Shown here one piece after another: positions 51,442 to 59,398 of a stretch of DNA of 64,000 nucleotides; within the stretch, counting starts at the first letter, position 1; the number at the start of each line of letters is the position of its first letter. The position numbers were made by a program, and so were the translations under genes. Source of the stretch: Clostridiales bacterium (GTDB taxonomy: Bacteria; Bacillota; Clostridia; Oscillospirales; Oscillospiraceae); contig DUOX01000016.1 of the NCBI GenBank assembly GCA_012838665.1, positions 44,061 to 108,060 on the forward strand. The letters are read 5' to 3'. The notes below the pieces were generated by a model. It ran no database searches, was not told the DNA's origin, and saw only the letters and a program-made list of their open reading frames with translations.

Positions 51442-53448
51442 ATGCGTATTAACACCAACATCACCGCAATGAACACGTATACCCAGTATACGAAGAACAC
51501 AAACAAGATTTCCAGTTCAGTTGCAAAGCTTTCTTCCGGCTATTCCATCAACTCCGCAGCCGACAACGCCGCCGGTCTTGCCATCTCTGAAAAAATGAGA
51601 GCCCAGATCCGCGGCCTGGAGAAAGCCTCCACAAACTCCCAGGACGCTATCTCCCTGATTCAGACCGCAGAGGGCGCTCTGGCCGAATCCACCGAGATTC
51701 TCCAGAGAATGCGTGAGCTGGCTGTCCAGTCTGCTTCCGACACCAACGAGAACGAGATCGACCGCACCGCCCTGCAGGACGAGTTCTCCCAGCTTCAGGC
51801 CGAGCTCAATGACATCTCCAAGAACACTACCTTCAACAAGAAGAGCCTGCTGGACGGCTCCCTGGCCGCCGCAAAGAAGAGCCTTACAAATTCCAACCTG
51901 GCCAACAGCGGCATGACCGTTGAGCTAGGCAACGCCGCCACCGGCACCTATAACTTCAGCGTCACCACACGGTTGGAGAAGGCTGCTGTTGCCGGAAAGG
52001 CTCCCACAAGCTTTGAGCTGGTAATGGACGGCACCGGCGACTATTTCGCCTCCGGTTCTGTCAGCGCAGGCTCTAACGTTGCGGAATCCGACCTCCTCAA
52101 CGGCAACTACACCCTCAATGCGGAGTACGGCAGCGATGGCGGCATCACCGTTACCGCCAAGGGCGACAACGGCCAGGTATTTACCGCCAATATCACTGCG
52201 GCTGCCCTGGAGGGGCTTGCCAGCGACACAGAACTGGAAGTCACCTTTAATGCCGAGGCTGACGACGCCTTTGCCCTTACCCTGAACCTAAACAACACCA
52301 TTACACCCTCTGAGAACAACTTCAGGACCCTGGCCAACAACCTCTCCCACCTGGCTGTCTCCATCTCCGGCGGCGTAACCGCCCAGGCTGCCGAATACGG
52401 TGTCTACGCCAACCTCACCGGCGCCGAGAGCGTCAAGCTGGAGGCCGGCATGTCCTCTGTCACCTTCTCCAACGGCATTAAGGTAAACTTTGACACCCTC
52501 ACCGCCTCAGCCGTTGACACTGCCAACAAGGGTAAAATCCAGGGTCCTATTGCTGGCGTCGGTATTACCGCCGCTGCAGATGTAAGCGGAGTATTGGTCA
52601 CCTACACCGGCTTTAAGGTGTTTGACGATTCAAGCATTACCAACTCCACCGCCGCTTCGGACTTTGCAATTACCGCCGAAGCCGATGGAAAAACACTGAC
52701 AGCATCAATCGGTGGCAAAAACTATACGGCAACAGTCACCGCCGAGCAACTGGGGGCTCTCGGCTTTGCCGTCGATGACGTTGAAGGAGCAACCAACACT
52801 CTGGCAGGCATCGTCTTTAATGATGAAAGCGGAAAGGCTGCTTTTACAATAGACGTTACGACTGAGCGCGTGAAGGCTACCTCAGGCACAGAAAGTGCCT
52901 CCGTTATCACCACTGCCGAACTGGCCGCCAATGCCAGCGCAAACGGCGTAGTTACCGACGCCGGCCACAACTATGCCAAGGTTTTCGGCACAGTGGTAAA
53001 TGGGGACCTTTCAGTCTCCACCGCCTCCAGCTTCTCCGTCGAGGCTTCCGAGAACGCCGGCCTCACCTTCCAGGTTGGCGCCAACGAGGGCGACGAGATG
53101 GTTATCAACATCGATAAGATGGATGCAAACTACCTGGGCGTGGCCTCCGCTGGCGTAGCCAGCCAGAAAGCAGCCTCTGTCGCCATCAACGCTGTTGACA
53201 ACGCCATCAACCAGGTCTCCGCTCAGCGTGCGTATCTGGGCGCTATCCAGAACCGTCTGGACCACAAGATAGCCAACCTGAACACCTCCGCCGAGAACCT
53301 GACCTCCGCCGAGAGCCTCATCCGCGATGTGGACATGGCCAAGGAGATGACCAACTTCACCAGCGCCAACATCCTCCAGCAGGCCGCCACGGCAATGCTG
53401 GCTCAGGCCAACGCCCTGCCCCAGAACGTCCTCTCCCTCATCGGCTAA
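51442..53448 (+). CDS. hag: Flagellin
   Basis: This is the filament subunit, exported by the flagellar system. The D0/D1 N-terminus (MRINTNITAMNTYTQYTKNTNKISSSVAKLSSGYSINSAADNAAGLAISEKMRAQIRGL) and C-terminus (RDVDMAKEMTNFTSANILQQAATAMLAQANALPQNVLSLIG) are diagnostic. At 668 residues it is large. Residues about 150-560 form an enlarged variable D2/D3 region, rich in Thr, Ala, Gly and Asp. Codons are strongly biased to GCC, CTC, ACC and AAC in most of the gene, consistent with high expression; the stretch near 52620-53000 is less biased. A strong AGGAGG precedes ATG 51442. Confidence 0.95.
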   Translation: MRINTNITAMNTYTQYTKNTNKISSSVAKLSSGYSINSAADNAAGLAISEKMRAQIRGLEKASTNSQDAISLIQTAEGALAESTEILQRMRELAVQSASDTNENEIDRTALQDEFSQLQAELNDISKNTTFNKKSLLDGSLAAAKKSLTNSNLANSGMTVELGNAATGTYNFSVTTRLEKAAVAGKAPTSFELVMDGTGDYFASGSVSAGSNVAESDLLNGNYTLNAEYGSDGGITVTAKGDNGQVFTANITAAALEGLASDTELEVTFNAEADDAFALTLNLNNTITPSENNFRTLANNLSHLAVSISGGVTAQAAEYGVYANLTGAESVKLEAGMSSVTFSNGIKVNFDTLTASAVDTANKGKIQGPIAGVGITAAADVSGVLVTYTGFKVFDDSSITNSTAASDFAITAEADGKTLTASIGGKNYTATVTAEQLGALGFAVDDVEGATNTLAGIVFNDESGKAAFTIDVTTERVKATSGTESASVITTAELAANASANGVVTDAGHNYAKVFGTVVNGDLSVSTASSFSVEASENAGLTFQVGANEGDEMVINIDKMDANYLGVASAGVASQKAASVAINAVDNAINQVSAQRAYLGAIQNRLDHKIANLNTSAENLTSAESLIRDVDMAKEMTNFTSANILQQAATAMLAQANALPQNVLSLIG

Positions 53449-53544
53449 TCGCATAAATATCCCGTCCCGGATATATGCAAAAAGCTCGGAAAAGGACCTG
53501 GCGCGAGGGGTAAACATACCAATAACCCTAAGTGCATTAAGAAA

Positions 53545-53572
53545 AAGGAGTGGCTGAATTCAGCCACTCCTT
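53545..53572 (+). terminator. Terminator of hag
   Basis: A 12-bp perfect palindrome (AAGGAGTGGCTG/CAGCCACTCCTT) with loop AATT is followed by AAATTTATTTTA. It lies about 100 bp past the hag stop. Confidence 0.8.
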
Positions 53573-53714
53573 AAATTTATTTTATGCATGGGCAAAATCA
53601 TCATTTTTTACTGTAACGGGCGAGAGCCTTTCCCGGAGGGCAAAGCATTATGTTATTATCTGTATGGTTTGGTTGAATTTTACAATTTTTCTTTTATAAT
53701 TATCGCTCTCGATT

Positions 53715-53743
53715 TTGACACACAATTATTCAAATTGCATAAT
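53715..53743 (+). promoter_or_regulatory. Sigma-A promoter for the truncated regulator
   Basis: TTGACA and CATAAT are spaced by 17 bp, about 80 bp before the ATG at 53821. A near-consensus match. Confidence 0.7.
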
Positions 53744-53820
53744 TCTAATTGATACACACAGACCTTGCATCGCTTTCCTAAAAGTAAAATCCGGAATTTG
53801 CAGCGCATGGGAGTGTTAAT

Positions 53821-54825
53821 ATGAATTTTGATGTTATTGGCTTGAACATCGAACACAAATACACCGGCTGTACCTTTTCCACCCGTTCGCAGGTGTCGAA
53901 CATAACAATGTCAAAGCTGGGGCTTCCCGAGGGCAATTGGGAAGAAAACTGCATCTACCTGATCACCGACGACCTGCACAGGGCTAACGCCCCCTCCTTC
54001 GTCGGGGCAAACATAATATGCGCCAGGGAACACATTTCGCCGAAAGACGCTCTTTGCTGCAATGTAATACTTGTCCCGTCCCGGGAGCTTCTGATTCCGG
54101 TTTTTAACCATGTCCAGGCTCTTCTTGCAAAGGAAAACGAGATGTCCTCCCTTTCCAGATACGTGCTGACGAGCAACGTCCCTCTACAGCAGGTAGTGGA
54201 CCTCTGCGTTGAAAAGCTTGGTAACCCCATAATTGTAACGGACCTGGGGAGAAATATACTGGCCATGTCCGCCTTCCCTGCCGATATGAGTCTGGAACGC
54301 TACAGGGACCTGGGATACCTGCCGTTTGACTGCGAAACCCATACCGCTTCCCCGACAATTTTCGAAGGCAAGGAAAGCGCTCCGGCGGTACATATTGGCA
54401 CCGAGGAAAAAAATCAGTATATAATGCGCACGCCCCTGCTCCTGGGCGATACTATCATGGACCACATTACGGTACACTCCCATTTAAGAAAATTTGAAAT
54501 GGAGGACATCCACGCACTTGAAACCGTTGCCGGGCTGATATCCCTGGTATTATTGCAACAGTCCCCCGCCTGTTTTGGGCTTAGGACAGCCAAGGATTAC
54601 CTCATCTCGAACCTTGTCCGCGGCGCGCTCGCGGACAATGAGGAAATCGGAAACCGGCTTCGTTTTATGGGCTGGCAGTTGAAGAAGTACCTTTATCTTC
54701 TCCTTGTCCGCTGGGAAGGGAATGTGCGCAACGTGGACATCCTGGAGGCCTATGCCTCCACTCTCAGCAAGCTCCTGCCTGACGGGCGCTTTTCCATTAT
54801 AGACGGCGATGAAACGGTGTCGTAG
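53821..54825 (+). CDS. PucR-like regulator lacking the C-terminal HTH
   Basis: The protein begins like the N-terminal sensory part of clostridial PucR/CdaR-type regulators. A PucR-like input domain and then a GAF-like region (VDLCVEKLGNPIIVTDLGRNILAMS; FEMEDIHALETVAGLISLVLLQ) lead to RTAKDYLISNLVRGALADNEEIGNRLRFMGWQLKKYLYLLLVRWEG. Full-length relatives continue for about 200 residues to a helix-turn-helix (HTH_30), but here the frame stops at 334 residues, 9 nt before a terminator. No frame continues it. It has a good promoter and RBS (GGGAG). It may be a decayed gene or a free sensory part. Family and missing end are inferred. Confidence 0.65.
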   Translation: MNFDVIGLNIEHKYTGCTFSTRSQVSNITMSKLGLPEGNWEENCIYLITDDLHRANAPSFVGANIICAREHISPKDALCCNVILVPSRELLIPVFNHVQALLAKENEMSSLSRYVLTSNVPLQQVVDLCVEKLGNPIIVTDLGRNILAMSAFPADMSLERYRDLGYLPFDCETHTASPTIFEGKESAPAVHIGTEEKNQYIMRTPLLLGDTIMDHITVHSHLRKFEMEDIHALETVAGLISLVLLQQSPACFGLRTAKDYLISNLVRGALADNEEIGNRLRFMGWQLKKYLYLLLVRWEGNVRNVDILEAYASTLSKLLPDGRFSIIDGDETVS

Positions 54826-54834
54826 ATGGTAAAC

Positions 54835-54863
54835 AAAACCGCAGGGGCAAACCCTGCGGTTTT
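54835..54863. terminator. Bidirectional terminator between regulator and cheW
   Basis: AAAACCGCAGGG and CCCTGCGGTTTT form a 12-bp stem with a 5-nt loop in the 50-bp gap between the convergent genes. It can serve both directions. Confidence 0.85.
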
Positions 54864-54875
54864 ACATGCTTATTA

Positions 54876-55340
54876 TTAAATCCCATTAACACAAAAAACA
54901 GTGTTTACGTCAATAATTTGCCTTATTTTATCGTCAGTGCAGGCAATTTTCGCTGTATAGCTCTGGCGTCCGTTGCTTAAAACGGGGGGCGAATCTATAA
55001 GCTCGTTTTCCGGTATGCGTATTACGTCCTGTACCATATCAACTATTACCCCGATAAGCTCCGACTCCAGCATTATCACTACAATACAGGCCCGCTCATC
55101 GTATTCCACCGCATCAAAGCCCAGCTTAATCCTCATATCCAGCACCGGGATAATCGTTCCCCGGAGATTGAGTATTCCCACGCAGAAATCCAGGGCGTTT
55201 GGTATGGACGTAATAGGCTGGATTTTTATTATCTCCTGCACCAGGCCAATATCAATGCCGAAATCAATGGAATCTACGGTGAATATCAAATATTCCCGGA
55301 CTTCACTTTCCTCTGCTGCGGTATATAAAACATCGTCCAC
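54876..55340 (-). CDS. cheW: Chemotaxis coupling protein CheW (first copy)
   Basis: CheW links receptors to the CheA kinase. The fold motifs are YLIFTVDSIDFGIDIGLVQEIIKIQPITSIPNA, VGILNLRGTIIPVLDMR and VVIMLESELIGVIVDMVQDVI. The likely start is GTG at 55340, since GGAGG lies 7 nt upstream within the frame that opens 6 codons earlier. The protein has 154 residues. It is last in the cheC-D-Y-A-W operon. A second CheW is encoded at 62386. Confidence 0.9.
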   Translation of the reverse strand: MDDVLYTAAEESEVREYLIFTVDSIDFGIDIGLVQEIIKIQPITSIPNALDFCVGILNLRGTIIPVLDMRIKLGFDAVEYDERACIVVIMLESELIGVIVDMVQDVIRIPENELIDSPPVLSNGRQSYTAKIACTDDKIRQIIDVNTVFCVNGI

Positions 55341-55401
55341 GCAAATTCCTCCATTCATATATAAGGCTGTGGAAAGATAACTGCCTATTAAACGTATAGT
55401 A

Positions 55402-57450
55402 TCAAAGTCCGTTGACGTCCAGTATAAGGTTTATGGAACCGTCTCCCAGAATGGCGCAGCCGCCGATTCCTGAAAGGCTGGAAGTGCACTGCTGCAGATA
55501 GCTGGGCAGAGGCTTCACCACCACCTGATACTCTCCGTCCAGGTAATCAAAAAAGATACAAAAGTCCCTATCCTCGGAAGAAATATGCATGCACATTCCC
55601 TCATTTATGTCCGTAACCCCTTCTTCTATATTGAAGAAGTCTTTCAGGCGGACAAGGGAATAGCATTCTCCCTGAAGCATTATCATCTCATTGCCCTCGG
55701 GATCCGTGATGATATCTTTGGGGTCGGGCTTCACGGCGGAAAGCACTGACACGGTCGGCACAATGAAACTGGTTTTACCCACGCTGAACCTCATGCCGTC
55801 CACAATGGTAAGAGTAAGAGGTATACGGATAGTGTGGGTGGTTCCCTTGCCCTCTACGCTGTCCAGGCTAATTGAGCCGCCTATCTGATTGATGTTCTTA
55901 CGGACCACATCCATCCCCACACCCCTGCCTGAATACTCCGTAACCTCGGAGCTTGTAGAGAATCCGGGCAGGAATATCAGGGAGAATATTTCCTTATCTG
56001 TCATCTCTTCCACGGGTTTCGTCAAAAGCCCCTTTTCCTGGGCCTTCTTCAAAATGGCCTCTTTCTGAAGCCCCCTGCCGTCGTCGGATATGGTTACAAT
56101 AACGTCGCTTCCTGTAGTGTGGGCCTCCAGGCTTATCTTGCCCCGGGCAGGCTTGCCTGCGGCGGCTCTCACGGTCTCGTCCTCTATACCGTGATCTACA
56201 GAGTTGCGGATAATGTGTAGCAGCGGGTCTGAAAGATAGTCGATAACGTTCTTGTCTACCTCCGTCTCCTCGCCGCTTATTTCCAGATGAATGTTTTTGC
56301 CCAGTTTTTTGGCCATTTCCCGCACCAGCCGGCGCATTTTCTGGAAAAGGGTGGACATGGGCATCATGCGGATGCTCATAACTATATCCTGAAGCTCATT
56401 TATCAGCGAATGCAGCTGCTGGGCCGCGGCATCGAAGCCGCTTCTGTCCAGGTCTCCGAAATTTGCGTTGTTTATGACCATGGATTGCGCCGTAACAATT
56501 TCACCGACAACATTCAAAAGGTGATCCAGCTTGTTCACATTCACACTAATGAAATTCTGCTTTGCAATGAACTCGTTTGAGATGTTATCCGCGGCACCTG
56601 ACTCTGAATTGCCGCCGCGCCTTGCCTCGTCGCCCTGATTATTAGCGCGGCGTATTGATGCCGGGATTTCTTCGTCATCCCCTTCAATGGGCAGAATACT
56701 GTATGTTTTCAGAAATAGGGTGGTTTCAATTATTTCCCTTATAACATCGGGGTTTTCACATGTCTGGAGGTATACGCAAAAGCCGTTTTTAACGATTTCC
56801 GCAGACGCCGAATCCGAGTCAAGGTTTTCGGGGATATAGGCAATGCGGCTGCATGCTTTCTTTATGCTCTCCATGACGCCCAGAGCTCTTATGCTCTCCA
56901 TCTGGCAGCCTTCCTCAAAAAACAGCTTCAGCTTGTAGTAAGGCTCTTCGGCGCCGGGCAGCAGTACAGACATATATGCCCCGTCGGACAGCTTCTCCAT
57001 ATTTTCCTGCGCAGAGGACTCGCTCTCCCCGGAAACGGCGGCGGGGCTCCCCTTTTTCAGGCGCTCCAGCTGTGCCTTAACCATATTGAGAATATCCGTT
57101 GCGTCGCCGTCAGCGCTACTTTTATCCTGGAGCTTGGCCAGCTCCCCGTTAAAAAAGGATACGGCGCTGAAAGTCACATCAAAAATACCCTGCCAGTCCC
57201 CGTCGGGAACGCCCTTTTCCCGTATATGGGAAAACATATCCTCAAGGGCGTGGGCGAGCTTTGCCAACTGCTCAAACTCCATCATCGACGAGGCGCCTTT
57301 TATGGTGTGCATGATACGGAAAATCTCATTGATGTGGTCGCTACCTAGCGCCTTTTCGCTTTCGCCTTCAAAAAGAGTATTTTCCAAAGCCTCCAGGAGC
57401 TGCTGCGTTTCATATATGTATACATCAAGCATGGACTCGTCAATGTTCAT
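55402..57450 (-). CDS. cheA: Chemotaxis histidine kinase CheA
   Basis: CheA phosphorylates CheY in response to receptors. The HPt domain carries the phosphoacceptor His48 (IFRIMHTIKGAS). A P2-like region and linkers follow, then dimerisation (VNKLDHLLNVVGEIVTAQSM), the ATPase domain (HIIRNSVDHGIED, TISDDGRGL, FLPGFSTSSEVTEYSGRGVGMDVV) and a CheW-like C-terminal domain. At 682 residues it is full length. GGGG precedes the ATG. Confidence 0.95.
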   Translation of the reverse strand: MNIDESMLDVYIYETQQLLEALENTLFEGESEKALGSDHINEIFRIMHTIKGASSMMEFEQLAKLAHALEDMFSHIREKGVPDGDWQGIFDVTFSAVSFFNGELAKLQDKSSADGDATDILNMVKAQLERLKKGSPAAVSGESESSAQENMEKLSDGAYMSVLLPGAEEPYYKLKLFFEEGCQMESIRALGVMESIKKACSRIAYIPENLDSDSASAEIVKNGFCVYLQTCENPDVIREIIETTLFLKTYSILPIEGDDEEIPASIRRANNQGDEARRGGNSESGAADNISNEFIAKQNFISVNVNKLDHLLNVVGEIVTAQSMVINNANFGDLDRSGFDAAAQQLHSLINELQDIVMSIRMMPMSTLFQKMRRLVREMAKKLGKNIHLEISGEETEVDKNVIDYLSDPLLHIIRNSVDHGIEDETVRAAAGKPARGKISLEAHTTGSDVIVTISDDGRGLQKEAILKKAQEKGLLTKPVEEMTDKEIFSLIFLPGFSTSSEVTEYSGRGVGMDVVRKNINQIGGSISLDSVEGKGTTHTIRIPLTLTIVDGMRFSVGKTSFIVPTVSVLSAVKPDPKDIITDPEGNEMIMLQGECYSLVRLKDFFNIEEGVTDINEGMCMHISSEDRDFCIFFDYLDGEYQVVVKPLPSYLQQCTSSLSGIGGCAILGDGSINLILDVNGL

Positions 57451-57493
57451 TTTAAATCCCCTTGTTCTCTATATTCCAAAAGCGGGCAAGTTG

Positions 57494-57850
57494 CTATGCA
57501 AGCTTGTCGATTGCCGATATTATCCCTTCCTCTTTGAAGGGCTTTACGATAAACCCCTTTGCCCCGTTTATAACAGCCTCCCTTACCATGGCCTCCTGGC
57601 CCATGGCTGAAACCATGATGACCTTGGCCGAGGGGTCCATTTTTATAATTTCCTTCAGAGCAGTAATCCCGTCCATCTCAGGCATCGTAATGTCCATAGT
57701 AACGATGTCCGGGTTTAAGAGCTTATAGCGCTCCACCGCAACTTTGCCGGTTTCAGCCTCGCCCACAACTTCATGGGAGCTTTTCTTGAGCATGTTTTTA
57801 ATTGTAATTCTCATAAAAGCGGCATCATCAACTATCATTATTTTGGCCAT
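57494..57850 (-). CDS. cheY: Chemotaxis response regulator CheY
   Basis: CheY-P binds FliM/FliY at the motor. It is a single receiver domain of 118 residues with Asp8, Asp9 and phosphoacceptor Asp53 (IVTMDITMPEMDG) and Lys near 103 (GFIVKPFKEE). GGAGG precedes the ATG. In Bacillus cheY lies near fliY; here it is with cheA. Confidence 0.93.
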   Translation of the reverse strand: MAKIMIVDDAAFMRITIKNMLKKSSHEVVGEAETGKVAVERYKLLNPDIVTMDITMPEMDGITALKEIIKMDPSAKVIMVSAMGQEAMVREAVINGAKGFIVKPFKEEGIISAIDKLA

Positions 57851-57896
57851 TGTTAATTACCTCCAATTGTCTTCGGTTTCGTAAGAAAAAACAATG

Positions 57897-58388
57897 TTAT
57901 ATAACTTTTTCGCCCTTTTCAATAGTCCTGACGGAAAGGACTCCCGTTGACAGGTCAAAGAATATCGAACGTCCCTTGTTGCCCCCGACGTCCTGGGCAA
58001 TTATCTCGATACCCAATTTTTTCAGGGTCTCCACGCAACTTGCCACATTTCGGCTTCCGATAGTGTTGTGCACCTGGTTGTTTTCGGTGGCAAACATTGC
58101 TGCTCCCCCTACTATTTTTGCCTTCATATTATATTTCTTGGCGCCCGCCCCTATCATTGCTTCCACCATATCCGCTATCCCGGAATCGGCAAATTTGGTC
58201 CTGCTGTGTACCCCCTGGGTAAATTCTTTAAAAGACGGCAGCAGGACATGAATAAGCCCGCCAACGCGCGCTACGGGATCGTAAATTGCGACCCCCACGC
58301 AGGACCCAAGTCCCAGGGAGTAGAGTATATCAGGGGCTCGAGCCACCTTCATCATGGCTATGTCTACAGAGTGTCTATTTTGTTTCAT
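57897..58388 (-). CDS. cheD: Chemoreceptor glutamine deamidase CheD
   Basis: CheD deamidates receptor glutamines and binds CheC. It has the Cys in LGLGSCVGVAIYD, His in GGLIHVLLPS and the family end KGRSIFFDLSTGVLSVR. At 163 residues it is normal. It overlaps no gene and follows cheC by 11 nt. The CheC-CheD pair is a feature of Firmicutes chemotaxis. Confidence 0.93.
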   Translation of the reverse strand: MKQNRHSVDIAMMKVARAPDILYSLGLGSCVGVAIYDPVARVGGLIHVLLPSFKEFTQGVHSRTKFADSGIADMVEAMIGAGAKKYNMKAKIVGGAAMFATENNQVHNTIGSRNVASCVETLKKLGIEIIAQDVGGNKGRSIFFDLSTGVLSVRTIEKGEKVI

Positions 58389-58399
58389 TTAACCAATTC

Positions 58400-59029
58400 C
58401 TAGATAAAACCTAAAGTTTTTAATATTTTGTCGCAGGATTTTTCTTCGGGTATCAACAGCAAGTTTCCAATTATGCGCTCCGTTTCATTAAACAGCTCGG
58501 ACTGAAAAAGGAAAGCAAAATCGCCTGTTTTCCCGGCCTCCGCAACTGCGACGCTCATTACCGCTCCCACCATGTCAATACACAAATACGGAACCGAGGA
58601 GCTTACACGCAGGCCGGTAAATTCCGCAATAGCGCTCAAATACGAGCCGCCCAATATATTGGCGGTTTCAGCCAACACGGATTTATCTAAAGCTGAAAAT
58701 TTATACAACTCCAATTTTGAATCTGGCTTTTCGTCGCCGCAAACCATGCCTATTATTTTTTCCGCCTGGTCAAAATCCAGCACCATTATCAGATATCCGG
58801 AAAAATCCCCGTCAATCTTTATCATGCCTGCAACAACGACTTTTTCTGCGCCTCCAAGCACCGTGGACATCTCACTCAGAGGGACAAGCAGGACATTTGG
58901 AACCGACTGCTCTATCGGACAGCCCAGCATTGCCGATAGGGCTGTAGCCGCATGGCCGGAGCCGATATTGGCGATTTCCTTCAGCACATCCTGTTGGATG
59001 CTGTCCAAGTTTTCAGATCCGATATTCAA
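58400..59029 (-). CDS. cheC: CheY-P phosphatase CheC
   Basis: CheC dephosphorylates CheY-P, aided by CheD. Both E-x2-N motifs are present (LKEIANIGSGHAATALSAML and LAETANILGGSYLSAIAEFTGL), as in the active two-site type. GGAGG lies 7 nt before TTG 59029, which is preferred over the ATG ten codons earlier. At 209 residues it is normal. It heads the che operon. Confidence 0.91.
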   Translation of the reverse strand: MNIGSENLDSIQQDVLKEIANIGSGHAATALSAMLGCPIEQSVPNVLLVPLSEMSTVLGGAEKVVVAGMIKIDGDFSGYLIMVLDFDQAEKIIGMVCGDEKPDSKLELYKFSALDKSVLAETANILGGSYLSAIAEFTGLRVSSSVPYLCIDMVGAVMSVAVAEAGKTGDFAFLFQSELFNETERIIGNLLLIPEEKSCDKILKTLGFI

Positions 59030-59062
59030 GAGTGTTCCTCCCATCCGTAGGTCATACATATT

Positions 59063-59089
59063 ATTTCGACACTTTCCGCCCTAAATTTA
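59063..59089 (-). promoter_or_regulatory. Sigma-28 promoter candidate for the che operon
   Basis: On the minus strand, TAAA, 15 bp, then GTCGAAAT (6 of 8 to GCCGATAT). It lies about 35 bp before the TTG start of cheC. Confidence 0.65.
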
Positions 59090-59398
59090 ATGTTAAAGCA
59101 AATAAAAAGAAAAAAGGCTATGCCTTTTTTATATTTTTTATTGCCTGAACAGAGCGGTTTTTACGGGCAAAAGTTGCTATTTAAACCCGTTCCCGGTTTC
59201 AGCGCAACCAGTTAATCGGGTTGTTTTCGCAGTTTAATTATGATACAGTAAAATCAAAATCCGACAAAAACGTATAATTTTTTGATGAATTGCCATTAAT
59301 AAGAGCCTTAATTCTTACGATAATAAATACAGGGAGGCAAAGGCAAAAAAACAGCCTGCCTGAAAAAAGACCAATACCCAATCTTCAGGAGTGATATA
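59090..59398. other. Divergent che-fliD intergenic region
   Basis: About 300 bp, A+T-rich in parts, holding the fliD promoter candidate at 59297-59323. A GGCAAAGGC/GCCTGCC imperfect stem follows near 59334-59360. No gene is seen. Confidence 0.5.
59297..59323 (+). promoter_or_regulatory. Sigma-28 promoter candidate for fliD
   Basis: TAAT, 15 bp, then TACGATAA (6 of 8 to the GCCGATAA form). The -35 has 3 of 4. It lies 75 bp before fliD. Confidence 0.55.

Larger units (their letters stand above)
53449..53820. other. Intergenic region hag to regulator
   Basis: This 372-bp gap holds the hag terminator and the promoter at 53715-53743, both listed separately. A further TTGAAT-16 bp-TATAAT pair lies near 53672-53700. 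No gene is seen. Confidence 0.5.
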
